Part shown: positions 28,450 through 39,655 of the stretch, one piece after another
Layout of the letters: each line of letters starts with the position of its first letter
How positions within the stretch are numbered: position 1 is the first letter of the stretch
Origin: Pseudomonas putida
GTDB lineage: Bacteria; Pseudomonadota; Gammaproteobacteria; Pseudomonadales; Pseudomonadaceae
Direction of reading: 5' to 3'
Assembly (NCBI RefSeq): GCF_030159595.1
Contig: NZ_BSKJ01000002.1
Location: 365,881-429,880, forward strand
Length of the DNA: 64,000 nucleotides
Translations under genes and position numbers: made by a program
Notes under the pieces: generated by a model
Seen by the model: the letters and a program-made list of their open reading frames with translations, nothing else
The model's database searches: none
Told to the model about the DNA's origin: nothing

Positions 28450-29072
28450 TGCTGCTGGCCGGGCTGCTCGCCAGCGTCGAACATGGCCTGAACCGCATCC
28501 TGCGCATGGACAGCACGGCCCTGCCGCGCCTGGCCGCGCTGGAAGGCAAGGTCATCGAGATCGACTGCCGCCAACCGGCCCTGCAGGTGTTCATCCTGCC
28601 CGATGAAGAAGGCCTGATGCTGGCCGCGCACTGGCAGGGCGAAGTCGACTGCAGCCTGCGCGCCCCGGCTGGCAGCCTGGCGCAACTGGCCCTGGCCAAG
28701 GACAAGACCGCCGTGCTGCACAGCCCGCAGGTTGAGCTGCATGGCGACAGTGCCGTACTGCTCGACCTGTTCGGCGTGCTGCAAGACCTGGAGCTGGACT
28801 GGGAGCACGAGCTGCAACGCTGGCTTGGCCCGGTCGCCACGGCCATGCTGGCCGGTCATATCCGCCTGCGCACACGCTGGACCCGCCAGGGCCTGGCGCG
28901 CTTCAGCCAGAACCTTTCCGAGTACCTGGCCGAAGAGTCCCGCACCCTGGTGGGCAAGCGCGAAGCCGAAGCTGCCTTCAGCGAACTCGATGCCCTGAAG
29001 CTCGACACAGAACGCCTTGAGGCCCGCCTCAAACGCCTCTCCCGATCCCTTGATACCAGCGATAACGCATGA
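28449..29072 (+). CDS. ubiJ: UbiJ, ubiquinone biosynthesis accessory factor
   Basis: 207-residue SCP2-fold protein that in E. coli works with UbiK as lipid-binding part of the aerobic Ubi complex. N-terminal SCP2-like domain (about 10-110) and a C-terminal coiled coil ([20 protein letters not shown]). TGATG overlap with ubiE and ATGA overlap with ubiB suggest translational coupling. Confidence 0.93.
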   Translation: MLLAGLLASVEHGLNRILRMDSTALPRLAALEGKVIEIDCRQPALQVFILPDEEGLMLAAHWQGEVDCSLRAPAGSLAQLALAKDKTAVLHSPQVELHGDSAVLLDLFGVLQDLELDWEHELQRWLGPVATAMLAGHIRLRTRWTRQGLARFSQNLSEYLAEESRTLVGKREAEAAFSELDALKLDTERLEARLKRLSRSLDTSDNA

Positions 29073-30688
29073 AGCTGCTCGCCGTCCGCCGTCTCTTTCG
29101 CATCCAGCGTGTGGTGATCCGCTACCGTCTCGATGACCTGCTGTTCGACCTGCCGCTGCCCTGGTGGCTGATGAGCCTGCGCCTGCTGATGCCGTGGCGC
29201 TGGCTACCGCGCAAGCCGTCCGAACTGAGCCGTGGCGCACGCCTGCGTCTGGCACTGCAGGACCTGGGCCCGATATTCATCAAGTTCGGCCAGTTGCTGT
29301 CCACCCGACGCGACCTGCTGCCCAACGACATCGCCGATGAGTTGATGCTGTTGCAGGACCGCGTGCCACCCTTCGACCCCAAACAGGCCGTGGCATTGAT
29401 CGAGGCACAGCTGGGCGCCCCGGTTGCTCAGCTTTTCAACCGCTTTGACGTAGAACCACTGGCCTCGGCCTCGGTGGCCCAGGTACACGCCGCGCGCCTT
29501 AAAACCGGCGAAGAAGTGGTGGTCAAGGTGGTGCGCCCGGGCCTGAAGCCGGTCATCGCCCAGGACCTGGCCTGGCTGTTCCTGATTGCCAAGGCCGCCG
29601 AACGCGCCTCGGCCGACGCCCGTCGCCTGCACCCGGTGGAAATCGTCGGCGATTACGAGAAAACCATCTACGACGAGCTCGACCTGCTGCGCGAAGCGGC
29701 CAATGCCAGCCAGCTGCGGCGCAACTTCGAAGGCTCCGAGCTGATGTATGTGCCCCAGGTGTACTGGGACCTGTGCCGCCCCAAGGTGCTGGTGATGGAG
29801 CGCATCTACGGCGTGCCGGTGACCGACATGGCCACCCTGGCCGACCAGCGCACCGACATGAAGCTGCTGGCCGAGCGTGGGGTGGAAGTGTTCTTCACCC
29901 AGGTGTTCCGCGACAGCTTCTTCCATGCCGACATGCACCCAGGCAACATCTTCGTCAGCACGGTCAAGCCGTGGAGCCCGCAGTACATCGCCATCGACTG
30001 CGGCATCGTCGGCAGCCTGACCGCCGAGGACCAGGACTACCTGGCGCGCAACCTGATTGCCTTCTTCAAGCGTGACTACCGCCGTGTCGCCCAGTTGCAC
30101 ATCGACTCGGGCTGGGTGCCGGCACACACGAAGGTCAACGAATTCGAAGCAGCGATCCGCACCGTGTGCGAGCCGATCTTCGAAAAACCGTTAAAGGATA
30201 TTTCCTTCGGCCAAGTGCTGATGCGCCTGTTCCAGACCGCGCGGCGCTTCAACATGGAAGTACAGCCGCAACTGGTGCTGCTGCAGAAGACCCTGCTCAA
30301 CATCGAGGGCCTGGGCCGCCAGCTGTACCCTGACCTGGACCTGTGGAGCACCGCCAAGCCATTCCTCGAACGCTGGATGCGCGACCGCTACAGCCCCAAG
30401 GCCGTGTTCGGCAACATTCATGGTCAGGTCGAACAATTGCCGCACCTGGCCAACATGGCCCGCGACCTGCTCGAACGCCTGTCACAGCCGCACCTGCACG
30501 ACCCGCAACTGCCAGAACGTCGCCGCCAGGGCGACCGCTGGGCGCTGCGCCTGCTGGGTGCCGGCCTGCTCGGTGGCGGCGCGGTGCTAGCGGCAGGAGC
30601 CGCCGAGGCCGCCAGCCTGGCCGCCCCTGCCGCCTGGCCGGCCTGGCTGATGCTGGTCGCGGGCGTTTACCTGATCGTGCGCCAATAG
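29069..30688 (+). CDS. ubiB: UbiB, ABC1/ADCK atypical kinase for ubiquinone synthesis
   Basis: 539 residues. KxGQ motif of the family in [11 protein letters not shown] near residue 71; [19 protein letters not shown] and AIDCGIVG for the kinase-like active site; two hydrophobic C-terminal segments (about 490-537) for membrane anchoring. It acts as an ATPase helping release or modification of ubiquinone intermediates. Confidence 0.96.
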   Translation: MKLLAVRRLFRIQRVVIRYRLDDLLFDLPLPWWLMSLRLLMPWRWLPRKPSELSRGARLRLALQDLGPIFIKFGQLLSTRRDLLPNDIADELMLLQDRVPPFDPKQAVALIEAQLGAPVAQLFNRFDVEPLASASVAQVHAARLKTGEEVVVKVVRPGLKPVIAQDLAWLFLIAKAAERASADARRLHPVEIVGDYEKTIYDELDLLREAANASQLRRNFEGSELMYVPQVYWDLCRPKVLVMERIYGVPVTDMATLADQRTDMKLLAERGVEVFFTQVFRDSFFHADMHPGNIFVSTVKPWSPQYIAIDCGIVGSLTAEDQDYLARNLIAFFKRDYRRVAQLHIDSGWVPAHTKVNEFEAAIRTVCEPIFEKPLKDISFGQVLMRLFQTARRFNMEVQPQLVLLQKTLLNIEGLGRQLYPDLDLWSTAKPFLERWMRDRYSPKAVFGNIHGQVEQLPHLANMARDLLERLSQPHLHDPQLPERRRQGDRWALRLLGAGLLGGGAVLAAGAAEAASLAAPAAWPAWLMLVAGVYLIVRQ

Positions 30689-30722
30689 CCAGCCGCGCCT
30701 GTGGCTGGCACACTAGCGCAAA

Positions 30723-30750
30723 GGGCCCGATACAGGAGCGGGCCCGCTTT
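30723..30750 (+). terminator. Terminator-like hairpin between ubiB and hisI
   Basis: GGGCCCG (30723-30729) and CGGGCCC (30739-30745) followed by GCTTT. A second small stem, CCAGCC/GGCTGG, lies at 30689-30708. Probably partial termination ahead of hisI. Confidence 0.5.
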
Positions 30751-30760
30751 GGAGTCGACG

Positions 30761-31153
30761 ATGAAAGACTGGCTGGACGAGATCAAGTGGAACAGTGATG
30801 GCCTGGTACCGGCAATCGCGCAAGACCACAAGACCGGACGCGTGCTGATGATGGCCTGGATGAACCGTGAATCGCTGGCCCTGACCGCCACCGAGCAACG
30901 TGCCATCTACTGGTCGCGTTCGCGTGGCAAGCTGTGGCGCAAAGGCGAGGAATCCGGGCATGTGCAGAAGTTGCATGAGCTGCGCCTGGACTGCGACGCC
31001 GACGTGATCATCCTGATGGTCGAGCAACTGGGTCATATCGCCTGCCATACCGGCCGTGAAAGCTGCTTCTACCGCGTGTATGAAGACGGCCAGTGGAAAA
31101 TCGTCGATCCGGTCCTGAAGGACCCGGATGCCATCTACAGCGCAGGACACTGA
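30761..31153 (+). CDS. hisI: Phosphoribosyl-AMP cyclohydrolase
   Basis: Third step of histidine synthesis: opens the purine ring of PR-AMP. 130 residues, stand-alone (not fused to HisE). Metal-binding LDCDADVI and the CHTGRESCF Cys cluster are present. GGAG lies 6 bases before the ATG. hisE follows directly. Confidence 0.96.
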   Translation: MKDWLDEIKWNSDGLVPAIAQDHKTGRVLMMAWMNRESLALTATEQRAIYWSRSRGKLWRKGEESGHVQKLHELRLDCDADVIILMVEQLGHIACHTGRESCFYRVYEDGQWKIVDPVLKDPDAIYSAGH

Positions 31154-31154
31154 C

Positions 31155-31490
31155 ATGAGCGACACCCTCAACCGCCTGGCCGAAGTGCTTGAAGAACGCA
31201 AACAAGCGGCGCCTGACAGCTCCTATGTGGCCAGCCTGTACCACAAAGGCCTGAACAAGATCCTCGAAAAGCTCGGCGAAGAGTCGGTCGAGACCATCAT
31301 CGCGGCCAAAGATGCCGCCGTGAGCAAGGATTACAGCGATGTCATCTACGAAACCGCCGACCTGTGGTTTCATAGCCTGGTGATGCTCAGCGCGCTGGGA
31401 CAGCATCCGCAAGCCGTGCTCGATGAGCTGGACCGCCGTTTCGGACTGTCCGGGCACGATGAAAAGGCCGCGCGACAGCCTTCGGCTTGA
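31155..31490 (+). CDS. hisE: Phosphoribosyl-ATP pyrophosphatase
   Basis: Second step of histidine synthesis, 111 residues, all-alpha MazG-like fold. Motifs [21 protein letters not shown] and [10 protein letters not shown] (catalytic Glu/Asp residues). ATG overlaps the hisI stop region (1 base gap). Confidence 0.96.
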   Translation: MSDTLNRLAEVLEERKQAAPDSSYVASLYHKGLNKILEKLGEESVETIIAAKDAAVSKDYSDVIYETADLWFHSLVMLSALGQHPQAVLDELDRRFGLSGHDEKAARQPSA

Positions 31491-31515
31491 GCACAACGCA
31501 TTCTAGGAGAGCACC

Positions 31516-31788
31516 ATGGGTATTTTTGACTGGAAACACTGGATCGTCCTGCTGGTCGTCGTGGTCCTGGTGTTCGGCACCAAGAAACTGAAGAACTTCG
31601 GCAGTGACCTGGGCGAGTCGATCAAAGGCTTCCGCAAGGCCATGAACGAGGAAGAGAACAAGCCGGCCGAGCAAACCCCGCCGCCTGCCCAACCTGTTCC
31701 ACCTGTGCAGAGCAGCGCACAGCAGAGCCAAGGCCACACCATCGAAGGCCAGGCCCAGCCGGTCCAAGAGCCACAACGGAAAGACTGA
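31516..31788 (+). CDS. tatA: TatA, twin-arginine translocase pore subunit
   Basis: 90 residues: one N-terminal membrane helix ([15 protein letters not shown]), an [14 protein letters not shown] hinge and amphipathic helix, and a Pro/Gln-rich tail. Starts the tatABC set with TAGGAGA upstream. Confidence 0.96.
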   Translation: MGIFDWKHWIVLLVVVVLVFGTKKLKNFGSDLGESIKGFRKAMNEEENKPAEQTPPPAQPVPPVQSSAQQSQGHTIEGQAQPVQEPQRKD

Positions 31789-31791
31789 CCC

Positions 31792-32169
31792 ATGTTCGGC
31801 ATCAGTTTCAGCGAGCTGCTGCTCGTAGGCCTGGTCGCTCTGCTGGTGCTCGGCCCCGAGCGCCTGCCGGGTGCCGCGCGCACGGCAGGCCTGTGGATCG
31901 GTCGGCTCAAGCGCAGCTTCAACAGCATCAAGATGGAAGTGGAGCGCGAAATCGGCGCCGACGACATCCGCCGCCAGCTGCACAACGAGCACATCCTGCA
32001 GATGGAAGAGGAAGCCAAGCGCATCCTCAACCCGCTGACGCCACCCGCACAGCCGCCGGTGACCACGGCCAGCGTGCAGCCACCTGCCGGGCTGGAAGCC
32101 AGGCCGGTCGAGCCACCTGCCGCCCCGGCCATGCCTTCTGAACCGCCTCAACCGCCGCGAGCCCCATGA
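31792..32169 (+). CDS. tatB: TatB, twin-arginine translocase subunit
   Basis: 125 residues: membrane helix [20 protein letters not shown], conserved GPERLP and a longer amphipathic helix than TatA, then a Pro-rich tail. With TatC it forms the signal-peptide receptor. Overlaps tatC (ATGA). Confidence 0.95.
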   Translation: MFGISFSELLLVGLVALLVLGPERLPGAARTAGLWIGRLKRSFNSIKMEVEREIGADDIRRQLHNEHILQMEEEAKRILNPLTPPAQPPVTTASVQPPAGLEARPVEPPAAPAMPSEPPQPPRAP

Positions 32170-32954
32170 GCGAGATCCCGGAACACGACCAGCCAATGCC
32201 GCTGGTTTCGCACCTGACCGAACTGCGCACCCGCCTGCTGCGGTGCGTTGCCGTCATTTTCCTGATCTTTGCCGGGCTGTTCTCCTTCGCCCAGCAGATC
32301 TACACCCTGGTCTCGGCGCCGCTGCGCGAGCACTTGCCGGCCAATGCGACGATGATCGCCACCGACGTGGCCTCGCCGTTCCTCACGCCGTTCAAGCTGA
32401 CCATGATCGTGTCGCTGTTCCTGGCGATCCCGTTCATCCTGCAGCAGATCTGGGGGTTTATCGCGCCCGGTCTGTACCGCCATGAAAAGCGCATCGCCAT
32501 TCCGCTGCTGGTGTCGAGCATCTTCCTGTTCTATGCCGGCATGGCGTTCGCCTATTTCCTGGTGTTCCCGCTGATCTTCGGCTTCTTCGCCAGCGCCACG
32601 CCGGAAGGCGTGTCGATGATGACCGATATCGCCAGCTACCTCGACTTCGTGATGACGCTGTTCTTCGCCTTTGGCGTGGCCTTCGAAATCCCGGTAGCGG
32701 TGGTGCTGCTGGTGTGGATCGGCGTGGTCGACGTGAAGTACCTGAAGAAGATCCGTCCTTATGTGATCATCGGCTGCTTCGTGGTCGGCATGGTCCTCAC
32801 CCCACCTGATATCTTCTCCCAGACCCTGCTGGCCGTGCCCATGTGGCTGCTGTTCGAGGTGGGTGTGCTGTGCGGCAGCATGATCCGCAAGCGCAGTGCC
32901 CATGATGAAACCGCCGACGACCATAACGACCAGCCACCTGCGACCCAACCGTGA
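32166..32954 (+). CDS. tatC: TatC, twin-arginine translocase subunit
   Basis: 262 residues, six membrane helices. N-terminal [17 protein letters not shown], conserved [11 protein letters not shown] segment and the [14 protein letters not shown] loop identify TatC. Stop overlaps the rsmE GTG start. Confidence 0.97.
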   Translation: MSEIPEHDQPMPLVSHLTELRTRLLRCVAVIFLIFAGLFSFAQQIYTLVSAPLREHLPANATMIATDVASPFLTPFKLTMIVSLFLAIPFILQQIWGFIAPGLYRHEKRIAIPLLVSSIFLFYAGMAFAYFLVFPLIFGFFASATPEGVSMMTDIASYLDFVMTLFFAFGVAFEIPVAVVLLVWIGVVDVKYLKKIRPYVIIGCFVVGMVLTPPDIFSQTLLAVPMWLLFEVGVLCGSMIRKRSAHDETADDHNDQPPATQP

Positions 32955-33658
32955 ACCTGTTGCTTCTTGAAGAGGCCGACTTCGTTTCGGCCGACCGCGT
33001 CGTTCTCGCTGACCGGCGCTTCACCCACATGCAGGACATCCACCGCGTGGCGGTGGGCGACAACCTGCGCGTGGGCCGTATCAACGGCCTGATGGGCAAG
33101 GCCACGGTGCTGCGCCTGGAAAAGCACGAAGCCGAGCTGGAAGTTGCGTTTGACCAGCCGCCGCCGGCCAAGCTGCCGCTGACCCTGGTGCTGGCGGTGC
33201 CTCGGCCGAAAATGCTACGTCGGCTGTTCCAGACCGTGGCCACCCTGGGCGTGCCACGCCTGATCCTGGTGAACAGCTACAAAGTCGAGAAAAGCTTCTG
33301 GCAAACGCCCTTCCTGCAGCCCGAGAGCATTCGCGAGAACCTGATCCTTGGCCTGGAACAGGCGCGCGACACCGTCTTGCCCGAAGTCATCATCGAAAAA
33401 CGCTTCAAGCCCTTCGTCGAAGACCGCCTACCCGCCATCGCGGCTGGCACCTTGGGCCTGGTCGGCCACCCCGGCCCCTACCCCGCCTGCCCCCGTGCCG
33501 TGGAGCAACCCGTTACCCTGGCCATCGGCCCCGAAGGCGGCTGGATCCCCTACGAAGTCGACCTGCTGGGCAAAGCCGGGCTGGCGCCGGTGCAGCTGGG
33601 TGAGCGCATCTTGCGGGTCGAGACCGCGGTAACAGCGCTGCTTTCGCGCATTTTCTGA
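32951..33658 (+). CDS. rsmE: 16S rRNA m3U1498 methyltransferase
   Basis: SPOUT-class methyltransferase, 235 residues. N-terminal PUA-like part ([19 protein letters not shown]) and C-terminal knot with AIGPEGGW and [11 protein letters not shown] for SAM binding. Start GTG overlaps the tatC stop (GTGA). Confidence 0.95.
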   Translation: MNLLLLEEADFVSADRVVLADRRFTHMQDIHRVAVGDNLRVGRINGLMGKATVLRLEKHEAELEVAFDQPPPAKLPLTLVLAVPRPKMLRRLFQTVATLGVPRLILVNSYKVEKSFWQTPFLQPESIRENLILGLEQARDTVLPEVIIEKRFKPFVEDRLPAIAAGTLGLVGHPGPYPACPRAVEQPVTLAIGPEGGWIPYEVDLLGKAGLAPVQLGERILRVETAVTALLSRIF

Positions 33659-33758
33659 CACAAACGCCGCTTTTTCGCCCATCAAGTTTCCCGCTCCCAG
33701 GCCGATGCCTTGGCAATACAACAACTGTTTGTACTGCCAAGTCGCCAGGGAGTCGTAC

Positions 33759-35675
33759 ATGTATCAATGGTTAGCCCAATCGCTGGGCAATGTGAGCGTC
33801 AATCGCAAACTGGGGCTGGGCTTCGGCCTGGTGCTGCTGTTGACCCTGGCTATTACCCTGACCGGCTGGCACGGCATGGACAACATCATCGACCGTGGCG
33901 ACAAGCTGGGGAACATCTCGGTCATCCAGCAGTACACCCAGGAGCTGCGCATTGCTCGCCAGCACTACGAGCGCCGGCGTGACGATGCCTCGGTGGCCGA
34001 GCTGGAAAAGGCCTTGGCCAATCTCGACCGCCAGGTACAGCTGATGCTCGGGCAGATCGAACACCCCGGCGATCGCCAACGCCTGGAGCAGCAGCGCGAG
34101 GCCGTGCGCACCTACCAGCAGGCATTCAACGAGCTGAAGCAGGCCGGCCAGCGCCGCGAAGCCAGCCGTGACGTGCTCGGCGACAGCGCCGACAAGGCAG
34201 TGGACCTGATCGGCCGCGTGCAGCGAGGCCTGCTGCAAGGTGGCGATATCAACCAGTACCAGCATGCGGTGGATGTGAGCGCCCTGCTGCAGCAGGCGCG
34301 CTTTCAAGTGCGTGGCTACACCTACAGCGGCAACGCCGACTTCCAGCAAACGGCGCTGAAGGCCATCGACCAGGCGCTGGCCGAGCTGCGCGCGCTGCCG
34401 GCCAAGGTGCCTGCCGAACATGCCGCCAGCCTGGACGATGCCGCCACAGCCATGGGTGGCTACCGTGATGCGGTCACCCAGTTCGGCAATGCCCAGACCG
34501 CCAGCGAGCAAGCCCTGCAACGCATGGCCGAACAAGGCACGGTACTGCTGCAGACCAGCCAGGCGATGACCACTTCTCAAACCGAGGTGCGCGACGCCGC
34601 TGCAGCCCAGGCCAAGACCCTGCTCGCGGTTGCCACCGTACTGGCCCTGGCCTTTGGCCTGCTGGCTGCCTGGGCCATTACCCGACAGATCATCATCCCC
34701 CTGCGCCAGACCTTGCGCGCCGCCGAGCGCGTAGCCAATGGCGACCTGACCCAGAGCCTGCCCGTACAGCGCCGCGACGAACTGGGCCAGTTGCAGGCAA
34801 GCATGCAGCGCATGACCCAGGGCCTGCGCGAGCTGATCGGCGGCATTGGCGACGGGGTAACGCAGATCGCCAGCGCCGCCGAACAGCTCTCTGCCGTCAC
34901 CGAGCAAACCAGCGCCGGGGTCAACAACCAGAAGGTCGAGACGGACCAAGTGGCGACCGCCATGAACCAGATGACCGCTACCGTGCACGAGGTAGCACGC
35001 AATGCCGAGCAGGCTTCGGAAGCCGCCCTGATGGCCGACCAGCAAGCCCGCGAAGGTGACCGGGTGGTGGGGGAAGCGGTGGCGCAGATCGAGCGCCTGG
35101 CGGGCGAGGTGGTGAACTCCAGCGAAGCGATGAACCAGCTCAAGGTTGAAAGCGACAAGATCGGCAGCGTGCTCGACGTGATCAAGTCGGTGGCCCAGCA
35201 GACCAATCTGTTGGCCCTGAACGCGGCGATCGAAGCCGCCCGTGCCGGCGAGGCCGGGCGTGGCTTTGCCGTGGTGGCCGACGAAGTGCGCAGCCTGGCC
35301 CAACGCACCCAGCAGTCGACCGAAGAGATCGAAGAGCTGATTGCCGGGCTGCAAAGCGGCACCCAACGGGTGGCCAGCGTGATGGACAACAGCCGCCAGC
35401 TCACCGACAGCAGCGTCGAGCTGACCCGCCGTGCCGGCAGTTCGCTGGAAACCATCACCCGTACCGTGTCGTCCATCCAGGCGATGAACCAGCAGATTGC
35501 CACGGCCGCAGAAGAGCAGACGGCCGTGGCCGAAGAGATCAACCGCAGCGTGATGAATGTGCGGGACATTTCCGACCAGACCTCGGCGGCCAGTGAAGAG
35601 ACGGCCAGTTCCAGCGTGGAGCTGGCGCGGCTGGGTACCCATCTGCAGGCGCTGGTGGGGCGGTTCAGGCTCTAA
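33759..35675 (+). CDS. mcpQ: HBM-domain chemoreceptor, probably McpQ
   Basis: 638-residue methyl-accepting chemotaxis protein. TM1 (about 18-37), a large all-helical periplasmic domain of the helical bimodular (HBM) type (about 38-285), TM2 (about 288-309), HAMP, and a signalling hairpin with [20 protein letters not shown] near 480. In P. putida KT2440 the receptor at this place, between rsmE and a second MCP, is McpQ, which senses citrate; the symbol rests on synteny and architecture. ATG at 33759 follows CAGGGA. Confidence 0.8.
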   Translation: MYQWLAQSLGNVSVNRKLGLGFGLVLLLTLAITLTGWHGMDNIIDRGDKLGNISVIQQYTQELRIARQHYERRRDDASVAELEKALANLDRQVQLMLGQIEHPGDRQRLEQQREAVRTYQQAFNELKQAGQRREASRDVLGDSADKAVDLIGRVQRGLLQGGDINQYQHAVDVSALLQQARFQVRGYTYSGNADFQQTALKAIDQALAELRALPAKVPAEHAASLDDAATAMGGYRDAVTQFGNAQTASEQALQRMAEQGTVLLQTSQAMTTSQTEVRDAAAAQAKTLLAVATVLALAFGLLAAWAITRQIIIPLRQTLRAAERVANGDLTQSLPVQRRDELGQLQASMQRMTQGLRELIGGIGDGVTQIASAAEQLSAVTEQTSAGVNNQKVETDQVATAMNQMTATVHEVARNAEQASEAALMADQQAREGDRVVGEAVAQIERLAGEVVNSSEAMNQLKVESDKIGSVLDVIKSVAQQTNLLALNAAIEAARAGEAGRGFAVVADEVRSLAQRTQQSTEEIEELIAGLQSGTQRVASVMDNSRQLTDSSVELTRRAGSSLETITRTVSSIQAMNQQIATAAEEQTAVAEEINRSVMNVRDISDQTSAASEETASSSVELARLGTHLQALVGRFRL

Positions 35676-35824
35676 CCAGAGGGCTGGAAGAACTTTCCTA
35701 CATTCAGCGGTGAAATTTCCTACCTGATTATCAGGTCAAGTCCTACAGCTCCGCAGCCGATTGGCAGAGGTGTAATGCCGGCAATACGCCTGCATGCCCT
35801 CCCCCAATCGCACGGAGACTTCCC

Positions 35825-37765
35825 ATGCTCGGCTACCTCAACCGCAAGCTCGGCAACATCAGTGTCGCCGCCAAGCTGGCCCTCGGCTTCGCCGTGGTCC
35901 TGCTGCTCACCCTGGCCACCACCATCAGCGGCTGGCGTGCTCTGGATGGCGCCATCAACCGCTCGCAACAGCTCAGTGAAATTGGCCAGATCAACGATCT
36001 GGTCAAGGACCTGCGTGCCGAGCGCATCACCTTCCGCGTACTCAGCGACGACACCAGCAAGGCACGCATCCAGCAGGCCATCGAGCAACTGGAGCGCATG
36101 CTGACCACGTTGCAGCAGCGCAGCAACGTGGACGAGTCCCGTCAGTTGCTCACGCAGAAACTGCAACTGCTGCAACAGCTGCGCGAAGACTTCAGCGAGC
36201 TGCAGAAGACCGTCGCCAGTCGCATGACACTGCGCCAGGCCATGCAAGCGCAGGAGCTCAAGCTGAACGATGTCATTGAAGATTTGCAGACCAAAGCGCT
36301 GCTGACCATGGCTGACAGCCAACAAGGCAGCACACTGGGCCTGATGGAAACGCTCGGCCGGCATGTTGATGTCGCCAACCAGCAGAGCCTTGTGCCGGCC
36401 TACACCTTCTCGCCCGTCGAGGACTTCGCCAAGGTCGGCGACACTGCACTGGACGCCGCCGACAGCAGCCTTGAGCAATTGCTCAAGGCCCTGGCACCGC
36501 TTGGCTTGCCACGATCACTTACCGAGCAACCTGGTATCGAGCTGACCAAGTACAGGGCCAGCCTGGAACAGTACCGCCGTGCAGCGGTGCGCGCTGAACA
36601 GCTGCAGGGCAACATGGAAAGAATGGGCGACGAACTGGGCGTGGCAAGTGTCGAACTGGCCGCGCGCAAAGTGGAGCAACGTGACAACGAAGCCTTGGCC
36701 GCACGCTCGCTGCTGACCAGCGTGGCATTGCTGGCACTGGTGCTTGGGGTGATGGCCGCCTGGCTGATTACCCTGCAGATCACCCAACCACTGCGCCAGA
36801 CACTGGCCGTGGCCGCACGCATCGCCAAGGGTGACCTGAGCCAGGTTGACACCGTGCACCGCCGCGACGAAATGGGCCAGCTGCAAACCAGCATGCGCGA
36901 AATGACCTTGAGCCTGCGCGAGCTGATCGGCGGCATCGACCAAGGTGTCGGCCAGCTGTCACAGGCCGCCACACAGCTGGCGACCAGCAGCGAGGACACC
37001 AAGCTGCGCATCAACCAGCAGCGCGAGGAAACCGATCAGGTAGCCACCGCCATGAACCAGATGAGCGCTACTGTGCAGGAAGTGGCACAGAACGCCGAGC
37101 AGGCTTCGCTGGCCGCGACCAACGCTGACCAACAGGCGCAACTGGGCGACCAGGTGGTGGCTGAAGCCATCGGCCGCATCGAGCAACTGGCCGGGCAGAT
37201 GGACCATTGCCTGGCAGCCATGCAGCACTTGGCGGGCGAGAGCCAACGGATTGGCAGCATCCTCGATGTGATCAAGTCGGTGTCCGAACAGACCAACTTG
37301 CTGGCCTTGAACGCGGCGATCGAAGCGGCACGGGCCGGTGAAGCCGGGCGTGGCTTTGCCGTGGTGGCCGATGAAGTACGCGGCCTGGCCCAACGCACCT
37401 CGACGGCCACCGAGGAGATTGGCCAACTGATCGACAGCCTGCACAACGGCACCGACGAAGTGACCCGCTTGCTGGACAACAGCAAGAACCTGACCGAGCA
37501 GAGCGTGGACCTGAGCCGACGCGCCGGGGCCGCACTGAGCCAGATCACCGACACGGTGTCGAGCATTCAGGGCATGAACCAGCAGATCGCCACGGCCAGT
37601 GAGGAACAGAGCGTGGTGGCCGAGCAGATCAACCGAAGCGTCATCAGTGTGCGGGATGCGTCAGATCAGACCAGTGCGGCCAGTGAGCAGACGGCGGCTT
37701 CGAGTGGGGAGTTGGAGCAGTTGGGGCAGCAGTTGCGGGGGATGGTGGGGCGGTTCAACATTTGA
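35825..37765 (+). CDS. Second HBM-type methyl-accepting chemotaxis protein
   Basis: 646-residue paralogue of the preceding receptor: the same start pattern ([14 protein letters not shown]), an HBM-like helical periplasmic domain of similar length, TM2 at about 296-318, HAMP and an [20 protein letters not shown] hairpin. The ligand-binding halves differ strongly while the signalling domains are close, suggesting duplication and divergence. Ligand not predictable from the sequence. Confidence 0.88.
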   Translation: MLGYLNRKLGNISVAAKLALGFAVVLLLTLATTISGWRALDGAINRSQQLSEIGQINDLVKDLRAERITFRVLSDDTSKARIQQAIEQLERMLTTLQQRSNVDESRQLLTQKLQLLQQLREDFSELQKTVASRMTLRQAMQAQELKLNDVIEDLQTKALLTMADSQQGSTLGLMETLGRHVDVANQQSLVPAYTFSPVEDFAKVGDTALDAADSSLEQLLKALAPLGLPRSLTEQPGIELTKYRASLEQYRRAAVRAEQLQGNMERMGDELGVASVELAARKVEQRDNEALAARSLLTSVALLALVLGVMAAWLITLQITQPLRQTLAVAARIAKGDLSQVDTVHRRDEMGQLQTSMREMTLSLRELIGGIDQGVGQLSQAATQLATSSEDTKLRINQQREETDQVATAMNQMSATVQEVAQNAEQASLAATNADQQAQLGDQVVAEAIGRIEQLAGQMDHCLAAMQHLAGESQRIGSILDVIKSVSEQTNLLALNAAIEAARAGEAGRGFAVVADEVRGLAQRTSTATEEIGQLIDSLHNGTDEVTRLLDNSKNLTEQSVDLSRRAGAALSQITDTVSSIQGMNQQIATASEEQSVVAEQINRSVISVRDASDQTSAASEQTAASSGELEQLGQQLRGMVGRFNI

Positions 37766-37773
37766 GATTGTCG

Positions 37774-37860
37774 GGGCTGCTTTGCAGCCCAATCGCCGGC
37801 AAGCCAGCTCCCACAAAAAGCAGGCCAGCGCCATACCTGTGGGAGCTGGCTTGCCGGCGA
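37774..37860. repeat. Hairpin plus REP pair downstream of the second MCP
   Basis: Stem GGGCTGC (37774-37780)/GCAGCCC (37784-37790), then REP arms 37793-37815 and 37838-37860 (TCGCCGGCAAGCCAGCTCCC type), exact reverse complements over 23 bases. Confidence 0.88.
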
Positions 37861-37862
37861 AT

Positions 37863-37889
37863 GGGGCGCATAGCGCCCCCGCTTTTTTT
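37863..37889 (+). terminator. Rho-independent terminator of the MCP gene
   Basis: GGGGCGC-ATA-GCGCCCC followed by C-G-C and seven T. The end of the convergent ABC ATPase gene overlaps the T-run by two bases. Confidence 0.85.
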
Positions 37890-38622
37890 ACAGCACCTGG
37901 CGCAAGAAGGCCTGGGCCCTTGGGTCTTTCGGTGCAGCAAAGAAGGCGGCCGGGGCCGAGTCTTCCAGCAGCTTGCCATGGTCGAAGAACAGCACCCGGT
38001 CCGCCACTTCGCGGGCGAAGCCCATTTCGTGGGTGACGCAGACCATGGTCATGCCTTCCTGGGCCAGGGTCTTCATCACGTCCAGCACTTCGCCGACCAT
38101 TTCAGGGTCGAGCGCCGAGGTGGGCTCGTCGAACAGCATCACTTTCGGGTCCATCGCCAAGGCACGGGCAATCGCTACCCGCTGCTGCTGGCCACCCGAC
38201 AGGCGCGACGGGAATTCGTTGGCCTTCTGCGAAATGCCCACTTTTTCCAGCAACGCACGGGCCTTGGCTTCACGCTCGGCCTTGTTGCGCTTGCGCACTA
38301 CCTTCTGCGCCAGGCACAGGTTTTCCAGCACGGTCATGTGCGGGAACAGGTTGAAGTGCTGAAACACCATGCCGACTTCGCGGCGGTAGGCGTTGATGTC
38401 GGTCTTGGGGTCGGCCAGTTGCAGGCCGTCGATGGCCACATGCCCTTCGTCGAAATGCTCCAGGCCGTTGAGGCAGCGCAGGAAGGTCGACTTGCCCGAA
38501 CCCGATGGGCCGAGCACCACCACCACTTCGCCCTTGGCGACCTGGGTGGTGACGTTATCCACAGCCCGTACCACATGGCCACGGGTGTCGAAGACTTTCA
38601 GCAGATCACGGACTTCAATCAC
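37888..38622 (-). CDS. Polar amino-acid ABC transporter ATP-binding protein
   Basis: GlnQ/HisP-type ATPase, 244 residues. Walker [10 protein letters not shown] near residue 39, Q-loop [10 protein letters not shown], signature [15 protein letters not shown], Walker [14 protein letters not shown]-loop VTHEMGFA. Start chosen at GTG ([12 protein letters not shown]), 10 bases after GGAGG and overlapping the permease gene by 8 bases. The substrate is not evident; polar amino acids from family. Confidence 0.94.
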   Translation of the reverse strand: MIEVRDLLKVFDTRGHVVRAVDNVTTQVAKGEVVVVLGPSGSGKSTFLRCLNGLEHFDEGHVAIDGLQLADPKTDINAYRREVGMVFQHFNLFPHMTVLENLCLAQKVVRKRNKAEREAKARALLEKVGISQKANEFPSRLSGGQQQRVAIARALAMDPKVMLFDEPTSALDPEMVGEVLDVMKTLAQEGMTMVCVTHEMGFAREVADRVLFFDHGKLLEDSAPAAFFAAPKDPRAQAFLRQVL

Positions 38623-39577
38623 TTTGCGCAAGCCTCCGCTCAAGCCGGCTGGCAATGTGCGACAGCGGCAGGTTGATCAACAGGTACAGGCCTGCCACGC
38701 AGAACCAGATCTCGAAGGTCGAGAACGAGGTGGTGATGGCCTCGCGGCCGCTCTTGGTCAGTTCGGTGATGGCGATCACCGACACCAGCGAGGTGTCTTT
38801 GACCAGGCTGATGAACTGGCCAGCCAGCGGCGGCAGCACGCGCTTGAACGCCTGCGGCAAGATGACATGACGCATCGACTGGCCGGCGTTCAGGCCCAGC
38901 GAGCGGGCCGCTTCGTTCTGGCCCTTGGCAATGGACTGCACGCCGGCACGGACGATTTCCGCCACATAGGCGCCAGTGAACAGCGCCAGCGCCGCCACCC
39001 CGGCAAACTCGCGGGACAGGTTGAGCACGGTGCCGATGAAGAAGTAGAAGATGAAGATCTGCACCAGCAGCGGCGTGCCACGCACCAGCTCGACATAGAC
39101 GGTCGAGAGGTCACGCAGGGTCGGGTTGTTCGACAACCGGCACAAGCCAGCGAACAGGCCGATGACCAAGCCCAGGGCGCCAGATACCACCGACAACCAC
39201 AACGTGGTCCACAGGCCCCAGGCCAACGGACCGGCGGCCCAGTGGCGGGTGACACCGATCTGGTCGCCTTCGGCAACATCGTCACCGCGGCTCAGTTGCA
39301 GGCTGTCTTTGGCCACATCGAGTACTTGTTCGGCGCCGCTTTCATCCTTCAGCGTGACGCGGGCGTTATCGCCAGAGATGACGATTTCCTGCACGGTGCC
39401 GTAATTGGCAGCGCGCTGTGTTTCCTCAGCCTTGTAGGCGAAGTACTGCGGTACGCGGTTCCAGCGCCACTCGTAGGACATCATCGAGGTGGCCATGTAC
39501 AGGCTGACCGCAAGGCCCACCAGCACCAGGGCGGTCAGCCCATGCCAGGGCCACTGGGCTTTCTTGTGTTTGATCAC
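38615..39577 (-). CDS. Polar amino-acid ABC transporter permease (with extra periplasmic loop)
   Basis: 320-residue HisM/GlnP-type permease with a conserved [22 protein letters not shown] (EAA) motif near 218-240. It is longer than usual because about 80 hydrophilic residues (from about 36 to 115) follow the first membrane segment before the core starts at [16 protein letters not shown] start (GTG ATC AAA CAC). Encoded between the binding protein and the ATPase. Confidence 0.92.
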   Translation of the reverse strand: MIKHKKAQWPWHGLTALVLVGLAVSLYMATSMMSYEWRWNRVPQYFAYKAEETQRAANYGTVQEIVISGDNARVTLKDESGAEQVLDVAKDSLQLSRGDDVAEGDQIGVTRHWAAGPLAWGLWTTLWLSVVSGALGLVIGLFAGLCRLSNNPTLRDLSTVYVELVRGTPLLVQIFIFYFFIGTVLNLSREFAGVAALALFTGAYVAEIVRAGVQSIAKGQNEAARSLGLNAGQSMRHVILPQAFKRVLPPLAGQFISLVKDTSLVSVIAITELTKSGREAITTSFSTFEIWFCVAGLYLLINLPLSHIASRLERRLAQSD

Positions 39578-39600
39578 GTGAGGTACTTCCGTAAATGCGA

Positions 39601-39623
39601 ACGCGCAGGGTTTGCCTGCGCGT
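39601..39623 (-). promoter_or_regulatory. Intergenic hairpin between binding protein and permease
   Basis: ACGCGCAGG (39601-39609), loop GTTTG, CCTGCGCGT (39615-39623): a perfect 9-base stem without T-run in the 78-base gap. Such stems commonly protect the binding-protein mRNA end and lower membrane-component expression. Confidence 0.65.
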
Positions 39624-39655
39624 CGGGGTCAAAAGCCGGGCTTGTGGCCTGGGCC

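Noticed and set aside
33771..35642. 623-codon minus-strand frame opposite the first MCP
   Set aside because: Antisense shadow of the receptor gene.
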